Part shown: positions 15,804-24,199 of the stretch, in pieces
Position numbering within the stretch: position 1 is the first letter of the stretch
How the letters are laid out: each line of letters starts with the position of its first letter
DNA from: Thiohalorhabdus denitrificans
GTDB lineage: Bacteria; Pseudomonadota; Gammaproteobacteria; Thiohalorhabdales; Thiohalorhabdaceae
NCBI RefSeq assembly: GCF_001399755.1
Contig: NZ_LJCP01000006.1
Coordinates: forward strand, 124,001-188,000
Direction: 5' to 3'
DNA length: 64,000 nucleotides
Notes under the pieces: model-generated
What the model saw: the letters and a program-made list of their open reading frames with translations, nothing else
Database searches by the model: none
Told to the model about the DNA's origin: nothing
Translations under genes and position numbers: made by a program

Positions 15804-18299
15804 ATGAAGGCAGTGATCATGGCGGGCGGACAGGGGTCCCGCCTCCGCCCGCTCACCGAAGGCATGCCCAAGCCCATGATCCCCATCCTGGGCCGGCCCA
15901 TGATGGAGTACATCCTGGAGGCCGTGCGCGATGCGGGGATCACCGACATCCTCGTCACCCTCCACTACCGGCCCAACCTCATCCAGGATTACTTCGGCGA
16001 CGGCGCCGACTGGGGAGTGAACATCGAGTACGCCATCGAGGAGCGCCCCCTGGGCACCGCCGGCTCGGTGAAGAACGGCGCCCACTTCCTCGACGAGCCC
16101 TTCCTGATCATCAGCGGCGACGCCCTGATGGACTACGACCTCCCCGCCCTTATGGACTACCACCAGCGCAGCGAGGCGCTGGTCACCTTCTGTTTGGCCC
16201 GGGTCCAGGATCCCAGCGAGTTCGGCATCGTGGTCACGGACGACGACGGCCGGGTGCAGCGCTTTCAGGAGAAGCCCGGGCCCTCGGAGGTGTTCACCGA
16301 CACGGTGAACACCGGGATCTATGTGATGGATCCCCGGGTCCTGCAGGATGTCCCCCGCGACACCGAGTTCGATTTCTCCCATGACCTCTTCCCCGCCCTG
16401 CTGGAGCGGGGCGAGCCCCTCCGGGGCTACGTGGCCAAGGGCTACTGGAACGACATCGGCAACGTGGACCAGCTCGCCCAGTCCACCTGGGACCTCCTCG
16501 AGGGCCTGGTGGACCTGCCCATCCCCGGCGAGGAGATCCGGCCCAAGGTCTACGTGGAGGGCACCGCCCATGTGGAGGACGGCTGCACCCTGCAGGGGCC
16601 CGCGTGGATCGGCCGGGACGCCATCCTCCGCAGCGGCTCGGTGGTGGGCCCCTACGCGGTGGTGGGGCGTCACTCGGAGGTGGATTCGGGGGCGCGGATC
16701 CGCCGCTCCATTCTGCTGGATTCCTCCTACGTGGGCGAGCACGCCGAGGTGCGCGGTTCCTTCTGCGGCAACCGCGTGCTCCTGGAGCAGGAGGTGGAGG
16801 TGGAGCAGGGCGCCGTGCTCGGCGACGACGTTCACCTGGGCCGGCGGGTCTCCATCGAGGCCGACGTGCGGGTGTGGCCGCATCTGGAGGTGGAGGCCGA
16901 CAGCCTCATCGACCAGAACGTGGTGTGGGAGTCGGTGGGCCGGCCCGCCCTGTTCAGCGAGTACGGGGTGGCCGGCCTGGCCAACCTGCGCCTGACCCCC
17001 GAGACCGCCGCCCGCATCGGCAAGGCCTTCGGCAGCTGGCTGGGCCGCAACCAGCGCGTGGTGGTGGGCCACGGCTCCCACGCCTTTTCCCACGTGCTGG
17101 AGAAGGCCTTTGTCTCCGGCCTGCTCTCGGTGGGCATCGAGGTGGAGGCCCTGGGGGTCTCCGCCCACGCCATCACCCGCTTCGCCGTGGCCCGCAACAT
17201 CGAGTTCGAGGGCGGTGCCTTCGTGCGCCAGGGTCCGGAGCACGCGCAGGTGGCGGTGATCGAGCTCTACGACCGCAACGGCCATCCCCTGCCCCGCAAG
17301 GCCCGCCGCAAGGTGGAGGCCACCTACCGGCGGGCCGACTTCCCCAAGGTGGACGCCGACCACGTGGGCCGGCTGCTCTCCACCGGCGACCACGAGGCCC
17401 GCTACGTCAGCGAGCTCATGGCCGAGCTGGACCGCACGGCCCTGGTGGCCATGGAGCCCAAGCTCGCGGTGCTGTCGCGCAACCGCTGGAGCACCCGGGT
17501 CCTCGACATCCTGCTCGACGAGATCCAGACCGAGGCGGTCACCGTCTCCGGAGAGACCGGCACCCAGGGGCGGGACACCGAGGATCCCGGCCAGCGGCTG
17601 CGGGAGATCTACGCCCTGGGTGGCGAGCACCGCCGCATCGGCCTTTACCTCTCCGCCGACGGCCGCGGCATGTGGCTCCTCGACGAGTACGGCCACCTCT
17701 ACGACCCCGATGCCGCCAACCACCTGCTCACCATGGCCTACCTCCTCGACGGTCCCCCCGCGGACCTGGAGCGGGGCACGGTCTTCCTGCCGCCGCAGGC
17801 CCCCGACGCCATCCGGGAACTGGCCGGGGCCCAGGGCTTCGAGGTCCGCGAGCGCCGGCTGGGCCTGGCGGAGACCATCACGGAGAACCGGGGCCCTCGA
17901 CCCTACCGCTGGCTGGACTTCGAGCACTTCTACCTGGGCATGGCGGCGGTGCCGGCCTTCTTCCGCCTGCTCGACTTCCTGGCCCGTCACGGCACCGACC
18001 TGGCGGATCTGGCCGCCTACCTCCACGACAGCCATACGGGGGGCATCGACGTGGAATGCCCCTGGCGGGACATGGGCTGGGTCATGCGCCATCTTACCGA
18101 GGAGTACGCCGACCACCTGGAGGGGGTCTCCGACGGCGTCAAGGTGCGCCACCCCGAGGGAGGTTGGACCTACGTGGTCCCCGCCAGCAGCGAGCCCGTG
18201 CTGCGGGTGTACGTGGAGGGGGACAACGAGGCGGAGGTCCAGGAGCGCCTGGAACGGACCCGCCGCAACCTGGTGCGGATGATCCGGGAGGCGGGATGA
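15804..18299 (+). CDS. Mannose-1-phosphate guanylyltransferase-like / LbH / phosphomannomutase-like fusion
   Basis: An 831-residue three-part protein. Residues 1-235 are a nucleotidyltransferase with the signature GGQGSRLRPLT, the KPM lysine motif and metal-site SGDALMDYD. Residues about 250-375 are left-handed beta-helix hexapeptide repeats (IGRDAILRSGSVVGPYAVVG). Residues about 385-831 align in layout with phosphohexomutases, but the catalytic TASHNP serine loop is absent: the corresponding place reads GGAFVRQGPEHAQVAVIEL. Similar fusions occur in cyanobacteria. Likely makes an NDP-sugar, GDP-mannose by family, for the glycosyltransferase two genes downstream. GGGGGAGG precedes the ATG. Confidence 0.85.
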   Translation: MKAVIMAGGQGSRLRPLTEGMPKPMIPILGRPMMEYILEAVRDAGITDILVTLHYRPNLIQDYFGDGADWGVNIEYAIEERPLGTAGSVKNGAHFLDEPFLIISGDALMDYDLPALMDYHQRSEALVTFCLARVQDPSEFGIVVTDDDGRVQRFQEKPGPSEVFTDTVNTGIYVMDPRVLQDVPRDTEFDFSHDLFPALLERGEPLRGYVAKGYWNDIGNVDQLAQSTWDLLEGLVDLPIPGEEIRPKVYVEGTAHVEDGCTLQGPAWIGRDAILRSGSVVGPYAVVGRHSEVDSGARIRRSILLDSSYVGEHAEVRGSFCGNRVLLEQEVEVEQGAVLGDDVHLGRRVSIEADVRVWPHLEVEADSLIDQNVVWESVGRPALFSEYGVAGLANLRLTPETAARIGKAFGSWLGRNQRVVVGHGSHAFSHVLEKAFVSGLLSVGIEVEALGVSAHAITRFAVARNIEFEGGAFVRQGPEHAQVAVIELYDRNGHPLPRKARRKVEATYRRADFPKVDADHVGRLLSTGDHEARYVSELMAELDRTALVAMEPKLAVLSRNRWSTRVLDILLDEIQTEAVTVSGETGTQGRDTEDPGQRLREIYALGGEHRRIGLYLSADGRGMWLLDEYGHLYDPDAANHLLTMAYLLDGPPADLERGTVFLPPQAPDAIRELAGAQGFEVRERRLGLAETITENRGPRPYRWLDFEHFYLGMAAVPAFFRLLDFLARHGTDLADLAAYLHDSHTGGIDVECPWRDMGWVMRHLTEEYADHLEGVSDGVKVRHPEGGWTYVVPASSEPVLRVYVEGDNEAEVQERLERTRRNLVRMIREAG

Positions 18300-18363
18300 G
18301 CCGGCCTGGCCCCGCAGACCGCGGCCGCCGTGCCCGTTCCCCGGGTTCGGAACGGGGGTAGCC

Positions 18364-19155
18364 ATGCCCGCGGGGCTGCTGGCCACCGACATGGATCGCA
18401 CCCTGCTGCCCAACGGTCTCCAGGACCCCGAGCCCGGCGCCCTGGACCGGTTCCGGGAATGGGCCGGGCGCCGCTCCCCCCATCAGCTGGCCTTCGTGAC
18501 TGGACGCCACCGGGCCCTGGCCCTGGAGGTGGTTGCGGAGTACCGCCTGCCCGAACCGGACTGGCTGGTGTGCAACGTGGGCACCGAGATCTACGCCGCG
18601 GGGGAGGAGCGGCCCCTGGGCCCCTGGGAAGAGGCCCTGGAGCGGGGTTTCGATCCCGAGGCGGTCCGGGAGTGGGCCCGGGGGGCCCTGCCCGGGGCCC
18701 GGCTGCAGGAGGCCGCCAAGCAGTCCCCCCTCAAGGTGAGCTTCTACCTGGACGAGGAGCCCGATGCTTCGGCCCTGCAGGAGCGGTTGGAGGCGGGGCT
18801 GCGGGAGGGCAGCCGGGCGGCCCGGGTGGTGGTCTCCTTCGACGAGACCGAGGAACGGGGGCTGGTGGACTTCCTGGCCCCCGGCTCGGGCAAGGCCAAT
18901 GCCCTCGACTTCCTCCGCCGGCATCTGGGCTTGAGCCAGGAGCAGGTCCTGTACGCCGGCGACAGCGGCAACGACGCCGACGCCCTCCTTTCCGGGGTCT
19001 GCGGGGTCCTGGTGGGCAACGCCACCGAGTCGGTGCGCGACCAGCTGCGCGCCGAGCTGGGGAACCACCCGGCGGCCCGGCTGTATTTCGCTCGCCGGCC
19101 CTACACCGCCGGCATCCTGGAGGGCATGGCCCACTATGGCTGGGAGGAGCCTTGA
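18364..19155 (+). CDS. Sucrose-phosphate phosphatase-like HAD hydrolase
   Basis: A 263-residue HAD IIB phosphatase of the sucrose-6-phosphate phosphatase / mannosylfructose-phosphate phosphatase group. Motif I is ATDMDRTLLP (Asp9, Asp11), motif II the Thr of FVTGRHR, the substrate-pocket strand KVSFYLDEEP follows, and motif IV is YAGDSGNDADAL. It lies 64 bases after the fusion gene and 4 bases before the glycosyltransferase, so the three form an operon. It would remove the phosphate from the disaccharide phosphate made by its partner. Confidence 0.85.
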   Translation: MPAGLLATDMDRTLLPNGLQDPEPGALDRFREWAGRRSPHQLAFVTGRHRALALEVVAEYRLPEPDWLVCNVGTEIYAAGEERPLGPWEEALERGFDPEAVREWARGALPGARLQEAAKQSPLKVSFYLDEEPDASALQERLEAGLREGSRAARVVVSFDETEERGLVDFLAPGSGKANALDFLRRHLGLSQEQVLYAGDSGNDADALLSGVCGVLVGNATESVRDQLRAELGNHPAARLYFARRPYTAGILEGMAHYGWEEP

Positions 19156-19159
19156 TCCC

Positions 19160-20407
19160 ATGAAGATCGCCTTCGTCAGCCCCCACAGCGATCCCCTGGC
19201 GGAGCCCGGGGAGCCGGACTCCGGGGGCCAGTGCGTCTACGAGCGGCGCCTGGCGGCCACCCTGGGCGAGGCTGGGGACACCGTGCGCGTCTACACCCGC
19301 CGCTGGGGCGGCAAGGAGCCCCGGCGCGAAATCGCCGAAAACGCCCAGGCCCTGCGCGTCGACGCCCACGGGGAGGAGTTCGTGCGCAAGGAGGACATGG
19401 CCCCGGTCCTCCCCGCCTTCCTGGAGGAGATGTGGCGGCGCGACGGCGAGTGGCTGGAGGGCGCGGAGGTCTTTCACGGCCACTACTGGGACGGCGGCGC
19501 CGCCGCGCTCATGGCCAGCCTGCGTACCGGGCGGCCCCTGGTCTTCACCTCCCACTCCCTGGGCCGGGAGAAGCGCGACCGGGTGCCGGAGGACGGCACC
19601 CTCAACTACGCCCTGCGCATCGCCAACGAGCACCGCGTCATGGCCGCCGCCGACCGCATCATCGCCCTCACCGAGATGGAGAAGGGCGTCCTGGAGCGGC
19701 GCTACGGCGTGGATCCCGCCAAGGTGGCGGTGGTCCCCGCCGGCGTCGACACCGAGGCCTACCGCCCCACCGGCGACCCGGAGGCCCTGCGCGAGCGGCT
19801 GGGGCTCGCCGAAGACGAGCGCCTGGTGTTCACCACCGGCCGGCTGGATCCGCGCAAGGGCTACGAGCTGCTCCTGGACGCCATTCCGGAGGCCTCCCGG
19901 CGTCTCTCGGAGCAAGGGGTGCGGGCCCGCTTCCTGCTGCCCGCCGGTGGGGAGGAGTTGGACGACAACGAGCGCGCGGTGCGCGCGACCATGGAGGAGC
20001 GGATCGCCCGCCACGGCCTGGAGGACCGCGTGACCCTCTTCCCGCATCTGTCCTTCGACGAGCTCAAGGCCTACTACACCGCCGCCGACCTGTTCGTCCT
20101 GCCATCCCCCTACGAGCCCTTCGGGCTGGTGGCGGTGGAGGCCATGGCCTGCGGCACCCCGGTGCTGGCCACGCGCAACGGCGGTCCCCCCGAGATCATC
20201 GATCCGGGCAAGGAGGGGGACCTGGTGGATCCCTCCGAAGCCGGGGAGTTCGGCCGGGCCCTGGCCGACCTGCTCGGGGACGGGGAGCGGCTGGCCCGGA
20301 TGGGGGAGCAGGCCCAGCGCAAGGCCCGGGAGGTGTTCGACTGGCGGGCCGTCGCCGCCTCCATTGGCGAAGTCTATCGCCAGGCGCTGGAGAACGCCCC
20401 GGGCTGA
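19160..20407 (+). CDS. GT4 sucrose-phosphate synthase / mannosylfructose-phosphate synthase-like glycosyltransferase
   Basis: A 415-residue GT-B glycosyltransferase. The N-terminus has DSGGQCVYERRLA, the fructose-phosphate-site motif of sucrose-phosphate synthases, followed by VFHGHYWDGG and TSHSLGREKRD. The C-terminal domain has GRLDPRKGYELLLDA and the E-x7-E sugar-nucleotide motif in YEPFGLVAVEAMACGTPV. The ATG at 19160, with GGGAGGAGC upstream, is chosen over an earlier start. With the SPP-like phosphatase it should make a non-reducing fructoside: sucrose if the donor is a glucosyl nucleotide, mannosylfructose if it is GDP-mannose. Confidence 0.85.
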   Translation: MKIAFVSPHSDPLAEPGEPDSGGQCVYERRLAATLGEAGDTVRVYTRRWGGKEPRREIAENAQALRVDAHGEEFVRKEDMAPVLPAFLEEMWRRDGEWLEGAEVFHGHYWDGGAAALMASLRTGRPLVFTSHSLGREKRDRVPEDGTLNYALRIANEHRVMAAADRIIALTEMEKGVLERRYGVDPAKVAVVPAGVDTEAYRPTGDPEALRERLGLAEDERLVFTTGRLDPRKGYELLLDAIPEASRRLSEQGVRARFLLPAGGEELDDNERAVRATMEERIARHGLEDRVTLFPHLSFDELKAYYTAADLFVLPSPYEPFGLVAVEAMACGTPVLATRNGGPPEIIDPGKEGDLVDPSEAGEFGRALADLLGDGERLARMGEQAQRKAREVFDWRAVAASIGEVYRQALENAPG

Positions 20408-20961
20408 ATCCGGGCCGCCATACGGGGCGGTTCCCTCGCCCCGTCCGCATCCTTCCCGCCGGACCGGTCGCCCCATCCCCCCTGGGGCCGATCCGACCAC
20501 CATGCGCCCCCTTTTCCTGCCAACCTCTGCCGTTTGCCGGGTACGTCCACCCGGCACCGCTCCGGTGCTCAGAACCTATCGAGCGCACCGTTCCCTCTCC
20601 CGCGCACGCCGCCTCCTACCCCCTGCCCTCTATCGGCAAAGGCGCCCCTACTGCGCCTTGCCGTTCTTTTTAGGGAAAACCCTTACATAGTGTGCATAGC
20701 AAAACGATGAATACGGTTTACCCGCCCCTGTCTGCCCAGGGCAGAGGGCCGTCTTTCCCGCAAAGTGCCAGCGCGCGCCCGCGGACAGAGCGTCCGAGCG
20801 AAGGTTAGGGTTTTCTAATATTACAATCGCGTTAATTAATTCTTTAACTTTTGACTAATTAAAAGTTTCATTATTGTTTTGTTTTGTGTGGACAGCTGGG
20901 TTAGGATCGTTACAAATACGGGGAAGAGGGCCTCCGCAATGCCGGGAACGGGAGAACCTTC
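20408..20961. other. 554-base intergenic region before the aa3 oxidase cluster
   Basis: No convincing gene. The first part is C-rich, followed by a terminator-like hairpin (20639-20672). Two 12-base motifs, GAAAACCCTTAC at 20675-20686 and the inverted GTTAGGGTTTTC at 20804-20815, match 11 of 12. Bases about 20811-20885 are strongly AT-rich, unlike the neighbourhood, and probably hold the oxidase promoter; TTGACT at 20851 has no good -10 at the normal spacing, so none is assigned. Confidence 0.6.
20639..20672 (+). terminator. Probable terminator of the sugar operon
   Basis: Seven-base stem AAGGCGC/GCGCCTT with loop CCCTACT, then GCCGTTCTTTTT. It lies about 230 bases after the glycosyltransferase stop. 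Confidence 0.6.
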
Positions 20962-21462
20962 GTGGGCGAGGGCGAGCATAGTCCGGGACCCGAGGACCAG
21001 CGATTCGTCATTCGACCCAACCGCTCCCTCTCCTGGCGGGGCGCCAAGCGGTATTTCGGTCTGCAGGCCCTGGCCAGCGCCGCCGTGGCGCTCCCCCTCG
21101 CCTGGCTCGGGGCTTGGCTGATTCTGCCCTTCACGGCCGTGGCGCTGGTGGCGGTAGCGGTCAGCTTCTATCTGGTGCTGCTGCGGACCAACCGGATCGA
21201 GGTGGTCTGGCTGACGGAGAACCAAGTGGCGGTGGAGCGGGGCCGACGGGGTCCCGAGGAGCGCACCGAGTTCCCGCGCAGCTGGGTGCAGGTGGTCCTC
21301 GAGCCCGCGGAGAAAAGGCTGGGAACCAATCACCTCTTCCTGCGGGCCTACGGGCGGCAAACGGAGATCGGGGCCTTTCTTACCAACGAGGAGCGGGAGC
21401 GCCTGGCGCGGGATCTCGCCCGGGCGATCCGGTCGGGGCCGACCGGCGGGGGCCCGCGGTAA
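20962..21462 (+). CDS. DUF2244 membrane protein
   Basis: A 166-residue protein with two transmembrane segments (residues about 33-54 and 56-72, separated by a short turn) and a C-terminal soluble domain containing the pattern VWLTENQVAVERGRRGPEE and LFLRAYGRQTEIGAFL. It matches the DUF2244 layout; such genes commonly sit beside cytochrome c oxidase genes. The start is GTG at 20962 with GGGAG upstream. It is 49 bases before coxB and probably opens the aa3 operon. Molecular role unknown. Confidence 0.75.
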   Translation: MGEGEHSPGPEDQRFVIRPNRSLSWRGAKRYFGLQALASAAVALPLAWLGAWLILPFTAVALVAVAVSFYLVLLRTNRIEVVWLTENQVAVERGRRGPEERTEFPRSWVQVVLEPAEKRLGTNHLFLRAYGRQTEIGAFLTNEERERLARDLARAIRSGPTGGGPR

Positions 21463-21511
21463 GGAAGGAAAAGCCGCGCAGGATAAGCATCCATCGGAGT
21501 GGGGAGGACGC

Positions 21512-22357
21512 ATGTTCAAGATACGCGGAATGGGACGGCTCGGGACCCTGCTGGCGGGGGCGTTGCCACTGCTGGCCCCGGGATCGGCGTCAGCCGGCTG
21601 GGACGCCCTCAACATGCCGGCGGGGGTCACCCCCTTGAGCGGCGAGGTCTACAACCTGCACATGCTGATCCTCTGGATCTGCGTGGCCATCGGCATCGTG
21701 GTCTTCGGGACCATGATCTACTCGATCATTCGCTTCCGGAAGCGGAACGGCGCCGAGGCCGCCCAGTTCCACGAGAGCACCACGGTGGAGATCATCTGGA
21801 CCATCATCCCCTTCCTCATCCTCGTGGGCATGGCCATCCCCGCCACCGGGACCCTGATCGATATGGAGGATGCCTCCGGCTCGGACATCACAGTGAAGGT
21901 CACGGGCTACCAGTGGAACTGGCACTACGAGTACATGGGCGAGGGGGTGGACTTCTACAGCAACCTCGCCACCCCGGTGGCGGAGATCCAGAACCAGGCC
22001 GCCAAATCCGAGGATTATCTCCTGGAGGTGGATAACCGTCTGGTGGTGCCCACCGATACCAAGATCCATTTCCTGATCACCGCCGAGGACGTGCTCCACT
22101 CCTGGTGGGTGCCGGACCTGGGCATGAAGAAGGACGCCATCCCGGGCTTCGTCAACGAAATGTGGGCCCGGATCGACGAGCCCGGCGTCTACCGGGGGCA
22201 GTGCACGGAGCTGTGCGGGCGCGGCCACGCCTTCATGCCGGTGGTGGTGGAGGCCAAGCCTCCGGAGGAGTACCGGCAGTGGCTGGAGGAGCAAAAGCAG
22301 GAAAGCGCCCAGGCCGAAGCCGGGTCCCCGGAGCAGGTGGCCCAGACGGAGAACTGA
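21512..22357 (+). CDS. coxB: Cytochrome c oxidase subunit II (aa3 type)
   Basis: Receives electrons from cytochrome c through the binuclear CuA centre. The 281-residue protein has a signal peptide (residues 1-28), two transmembrane helices (about 47-70 and 92-113) and a periplasmic cupredoxin domain. CuA ligands are visible: His in VLHSWWVP and the Cys-x3-Cys-x3-His-x2-Met run in CTELCGRGHAFM. The aromatic electron-entry region GYQWNWHYEY is present. There is no fused cytochrome c domain. A consensus-like GGGGAGGACGC precedes the ATG. Confidence 0.96.
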   Translation: MFKIRGMGRLGTLLAGALPLLAPGSASAGWDALNMPAGVTPLSGEVYNLHMLILWICVAIGIVVFGTMIYSIIRFRKRNGAEAAQFHESTTVEIIWTIIPFLILVGMAIPATGTLIDMEDASGSDITVKVTGYQWNWHYEYMGEGVDFYSNLATPVAEIQNQAAKSEDYLLEVDNRLVVPTDTKIHFLITAEDVLHSWWVPDLGMKKDAIPGFVNEMWARIDEPGVYRGQCTELCGRGHAFMPVVVEAKPPEEYRQWLEEQKQESAQAEAGSPEQVAQTEN

Positions 22358-22409
22358 CCATAGGCGGATGAACGTGGCCGGAAGCGGCTGCGCAGGGAGG
22401 TTTTAGATC

Positions 22410-23981
22410 ATGAGCGAGGCAGTGGAGCACGGAACCCATCACGGTCCACCGAGCGGGATCCTGCGGTGGGTGTTTACCACCAACCACAAGGACATCGGCA
22501 CCCTCTACCTGGTGACCTCGTTCCTCATGCTGCTGGTGGGCGGCGTGATGGCGCTGGTGATCCGCACCGAGCTGTTCCAGCCGGGCATGCAGGTGGTGGA
22601 TCCCATGTTCTTCAACCAGATGACCACGATGCACGGGCTGATCATGATCTTCGGGGCGATCATGCCGGCCTTCGTGGGTCTGGCCAACTGGCAGGTTCCC
22701 CTGATGGTGGGGGCACCGGACATGGCCCTGCCGCGCATGAACAACCTGTCCTTCTGGATCCTGCCCTTCGCCTTCCTGCTGCTCCTGGCCACCCTGTTCG
22801 TGGAAGGCGGGGCGCCGGCCTCGGGCTGGACCATCTACCCGCCGCTGGTGCTGCAGACGGGGGACGCCTTCCCGTTCCTGATCCTCTCCATCCATCTCAT
22901 GGGGCTGTCGTCGATCATGGGGGCGATCAACATCATCGCCACCATCCTTAACCTGCGCGCCCCCGGCATGACCCTGATGAAGATGCCGTTGTTCGTCTGG
23001 ACCTGGCTGATCACGGCCTTCCTGCTGATCGCGGCCATGCCGGTGCTGGCAGGGGCGGTGACGATGCTGCTGACCGACAAGTTCTTCGGCACCAGCTTCT
23101 TCAACGCCGGGGGCGGCGGGGACCCGGTGATGTACCAGCACATCTTCTGGTTCTTCGGGCACCCCGAGGTCTACATCATGATCCTGCCGGCCTTCGGCAT
23201 CGTGTCGCAGATCATCCCCACCTTCGCCCGCAAGCCGCTGTTCGGCTACACCTCCATGGTGTATGCCACGGCGAGCATCGCCTTCCTCTCCTTCATCGTG
23301 TGGGCGCACCACATGTTCACGGTGGGGATGCCCCTGGCCGGCGAGCTGTTCTTCATGTACGCCACCATGCTCATCGCCGTGCCCACCGGGGTGAAGGTGT
23401 TCAACTGGGTGGCGACCATGTACCGGGGCTCCATGACCTTCGAGACCCCCATGCTCTTCGCCATCGCCTTCGTGGTCCTGTTCACCATCGGCGGCTTTTC
23501 CGGGCTCATGCTCGCCATCACCCCCGCGGACTTCCAGTACCACGACACCTACTTCGTGGTGGCGCACTTCCACTACGTGCTGGTGCCGGGTGCCCTGTTC
23601 GGGATCATCGCCGGAGTCTACTACTGGCTGCCCAAGTGGACCGGGCACATGTACAACGAAACCCTCGGCAAGTGGCACTTCTGGCTGTCGGCCATCTTCG
23701 TGAACCTGCTCTTCTTCCCGCAGCACTTCGTGGGCCTGGCCGGCATGCCGCGGCGGATTCCGGACTACGCCCTACAGTTCACGGAATGGAACCAGGTTTC
23801 GACCGTCGGTGCCTTCGGTTTCGGCTTCTCCCAGGTGCTGTTCGGGTACATCGTCTGGCGCGCCGTCCGCGGCGGCGAGCAGGCGGAGGCCAGGGTCTGG
23901 GAAGGCGCGCGCGGCCTGGAATGGACGGTGCCCTCCCCGGCGCCCTACCACACCTTCGAGGAAGCGCCGGAGGTGAAGTGA
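22410..23981 (+). CDS. coxA: Cytochrome c oxidase subunit I (aa3 type)
   Basis: Catalytic heme-copper subunit with about 12 transmembrane helices over 523 residues. Heme a ligand His lies in TMHGLIMIF and near HFHYVLV. CuB site: GHPEVYIMILPAF, which contains the Glu and covalently linked Tyr of A1-type oxidases, and VWAHHMFTVG. This supports a proton-pumping A1 enzyme. The ribosome site is AGGGAGG. Neighbours coxB and coxC complete the core, but the Cox11/ctaG gene that usually follows is missing here. Confidence 0.97.
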   Translation: MSEAVEHGTHHGPPSGILRWVFTTNHKDIGTLYLVTSFLMLLVGGVMALVIRTELFQPGMQVVDPMFFNQMTTMHGLIMIFGAIMPAFVGLANWQVPLMVGAPDMALPRMNNLSFWILPFAFLLLLATLFVEGGAPASGWTIYPPLVLQTGDAFPFLILSIHLMGLSSIMGAINIIATILNLRAPGMTLMKMPLFVWTWLITAFLLIAAMPVLAGAVTMLLTDKFFGTSFFNAGGGGDPVMYQHIFWFFGHPEVYIMILPAFGIVSQIIPTFARKPLFGYTSMVYATASIAFLSFIVWAHHMFTVGMPLAGELFFMYATMLIAVPTGVKVFNWVATMYRGSMTFETPMLFAIAFVVLFTIGGFSGLMLAITPADFQYHDTYFVVAHFHYVLVPGALFGIIAGVYYWLPKWTGHMYNETLGKWHFWLSAIFVNLLFFPQHFVGLAGMPRRIPDYALQFTEWNQVSTVGAFGFGFSQVLFGYIVWRAVRGGEQAEARVWEGARGLEWTVPSPAPYHTFEEAPEVK

Positions 23982-24006
23982 ACCCGGCTACGGAAGGGGC
24001 GACTCA

Positions 24007-24141
24007 ATGAGCGCAAGCATGGCCCAAAACGACGAAGAGCTCCGGAAGCGCAAACGGGCCGCCGTCCGCACCGCCTTGGTGCTGGCGGGCCTGGCCCTGG
24101 CCATCTACGTGGCCTTCTTTCTGAGCATGGGGCTGGACTGA
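24007..24141 (+). CDS. Small single-span protein of the cox cluster
   Basis: A 44-residue ORF between coxA and coxC. The N-terminus is charged (NDEELRKRKRA) and is followed by one transmembrane segment (residues about 20-40, ALVLAGLALAIYVAFFLSM). Such short proteins are found at this place in many gammaproteobacterial cox clusters, usually just before ctaG, and are annotated as oxidase small assembly proteins. The ATG is preceded by GGAAGGGGC. ctaG is not present after it. Confidence 0.75.
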   Translation: MSASMAQNDEELRKRKRAAVRTALVLAGLALAIYVAFFLSMGLD

Positions 24142-24199
24142 GCCGGGGATGGACCCGGCCCCCAGCCAAACCGGGCAGGCTCCAGGAAAGGGATGGCTA

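Noticed and set aside
15756-18413. 885-codon open frame on the minus strand opposite the sugar-nucleotide fusion gene
   Set aside because: It is a high-G+C antisense shadow: composition is dominated by Gly, His, Val and Arg with no motif, whereas the plus strand encodes a complete recognisable protein.
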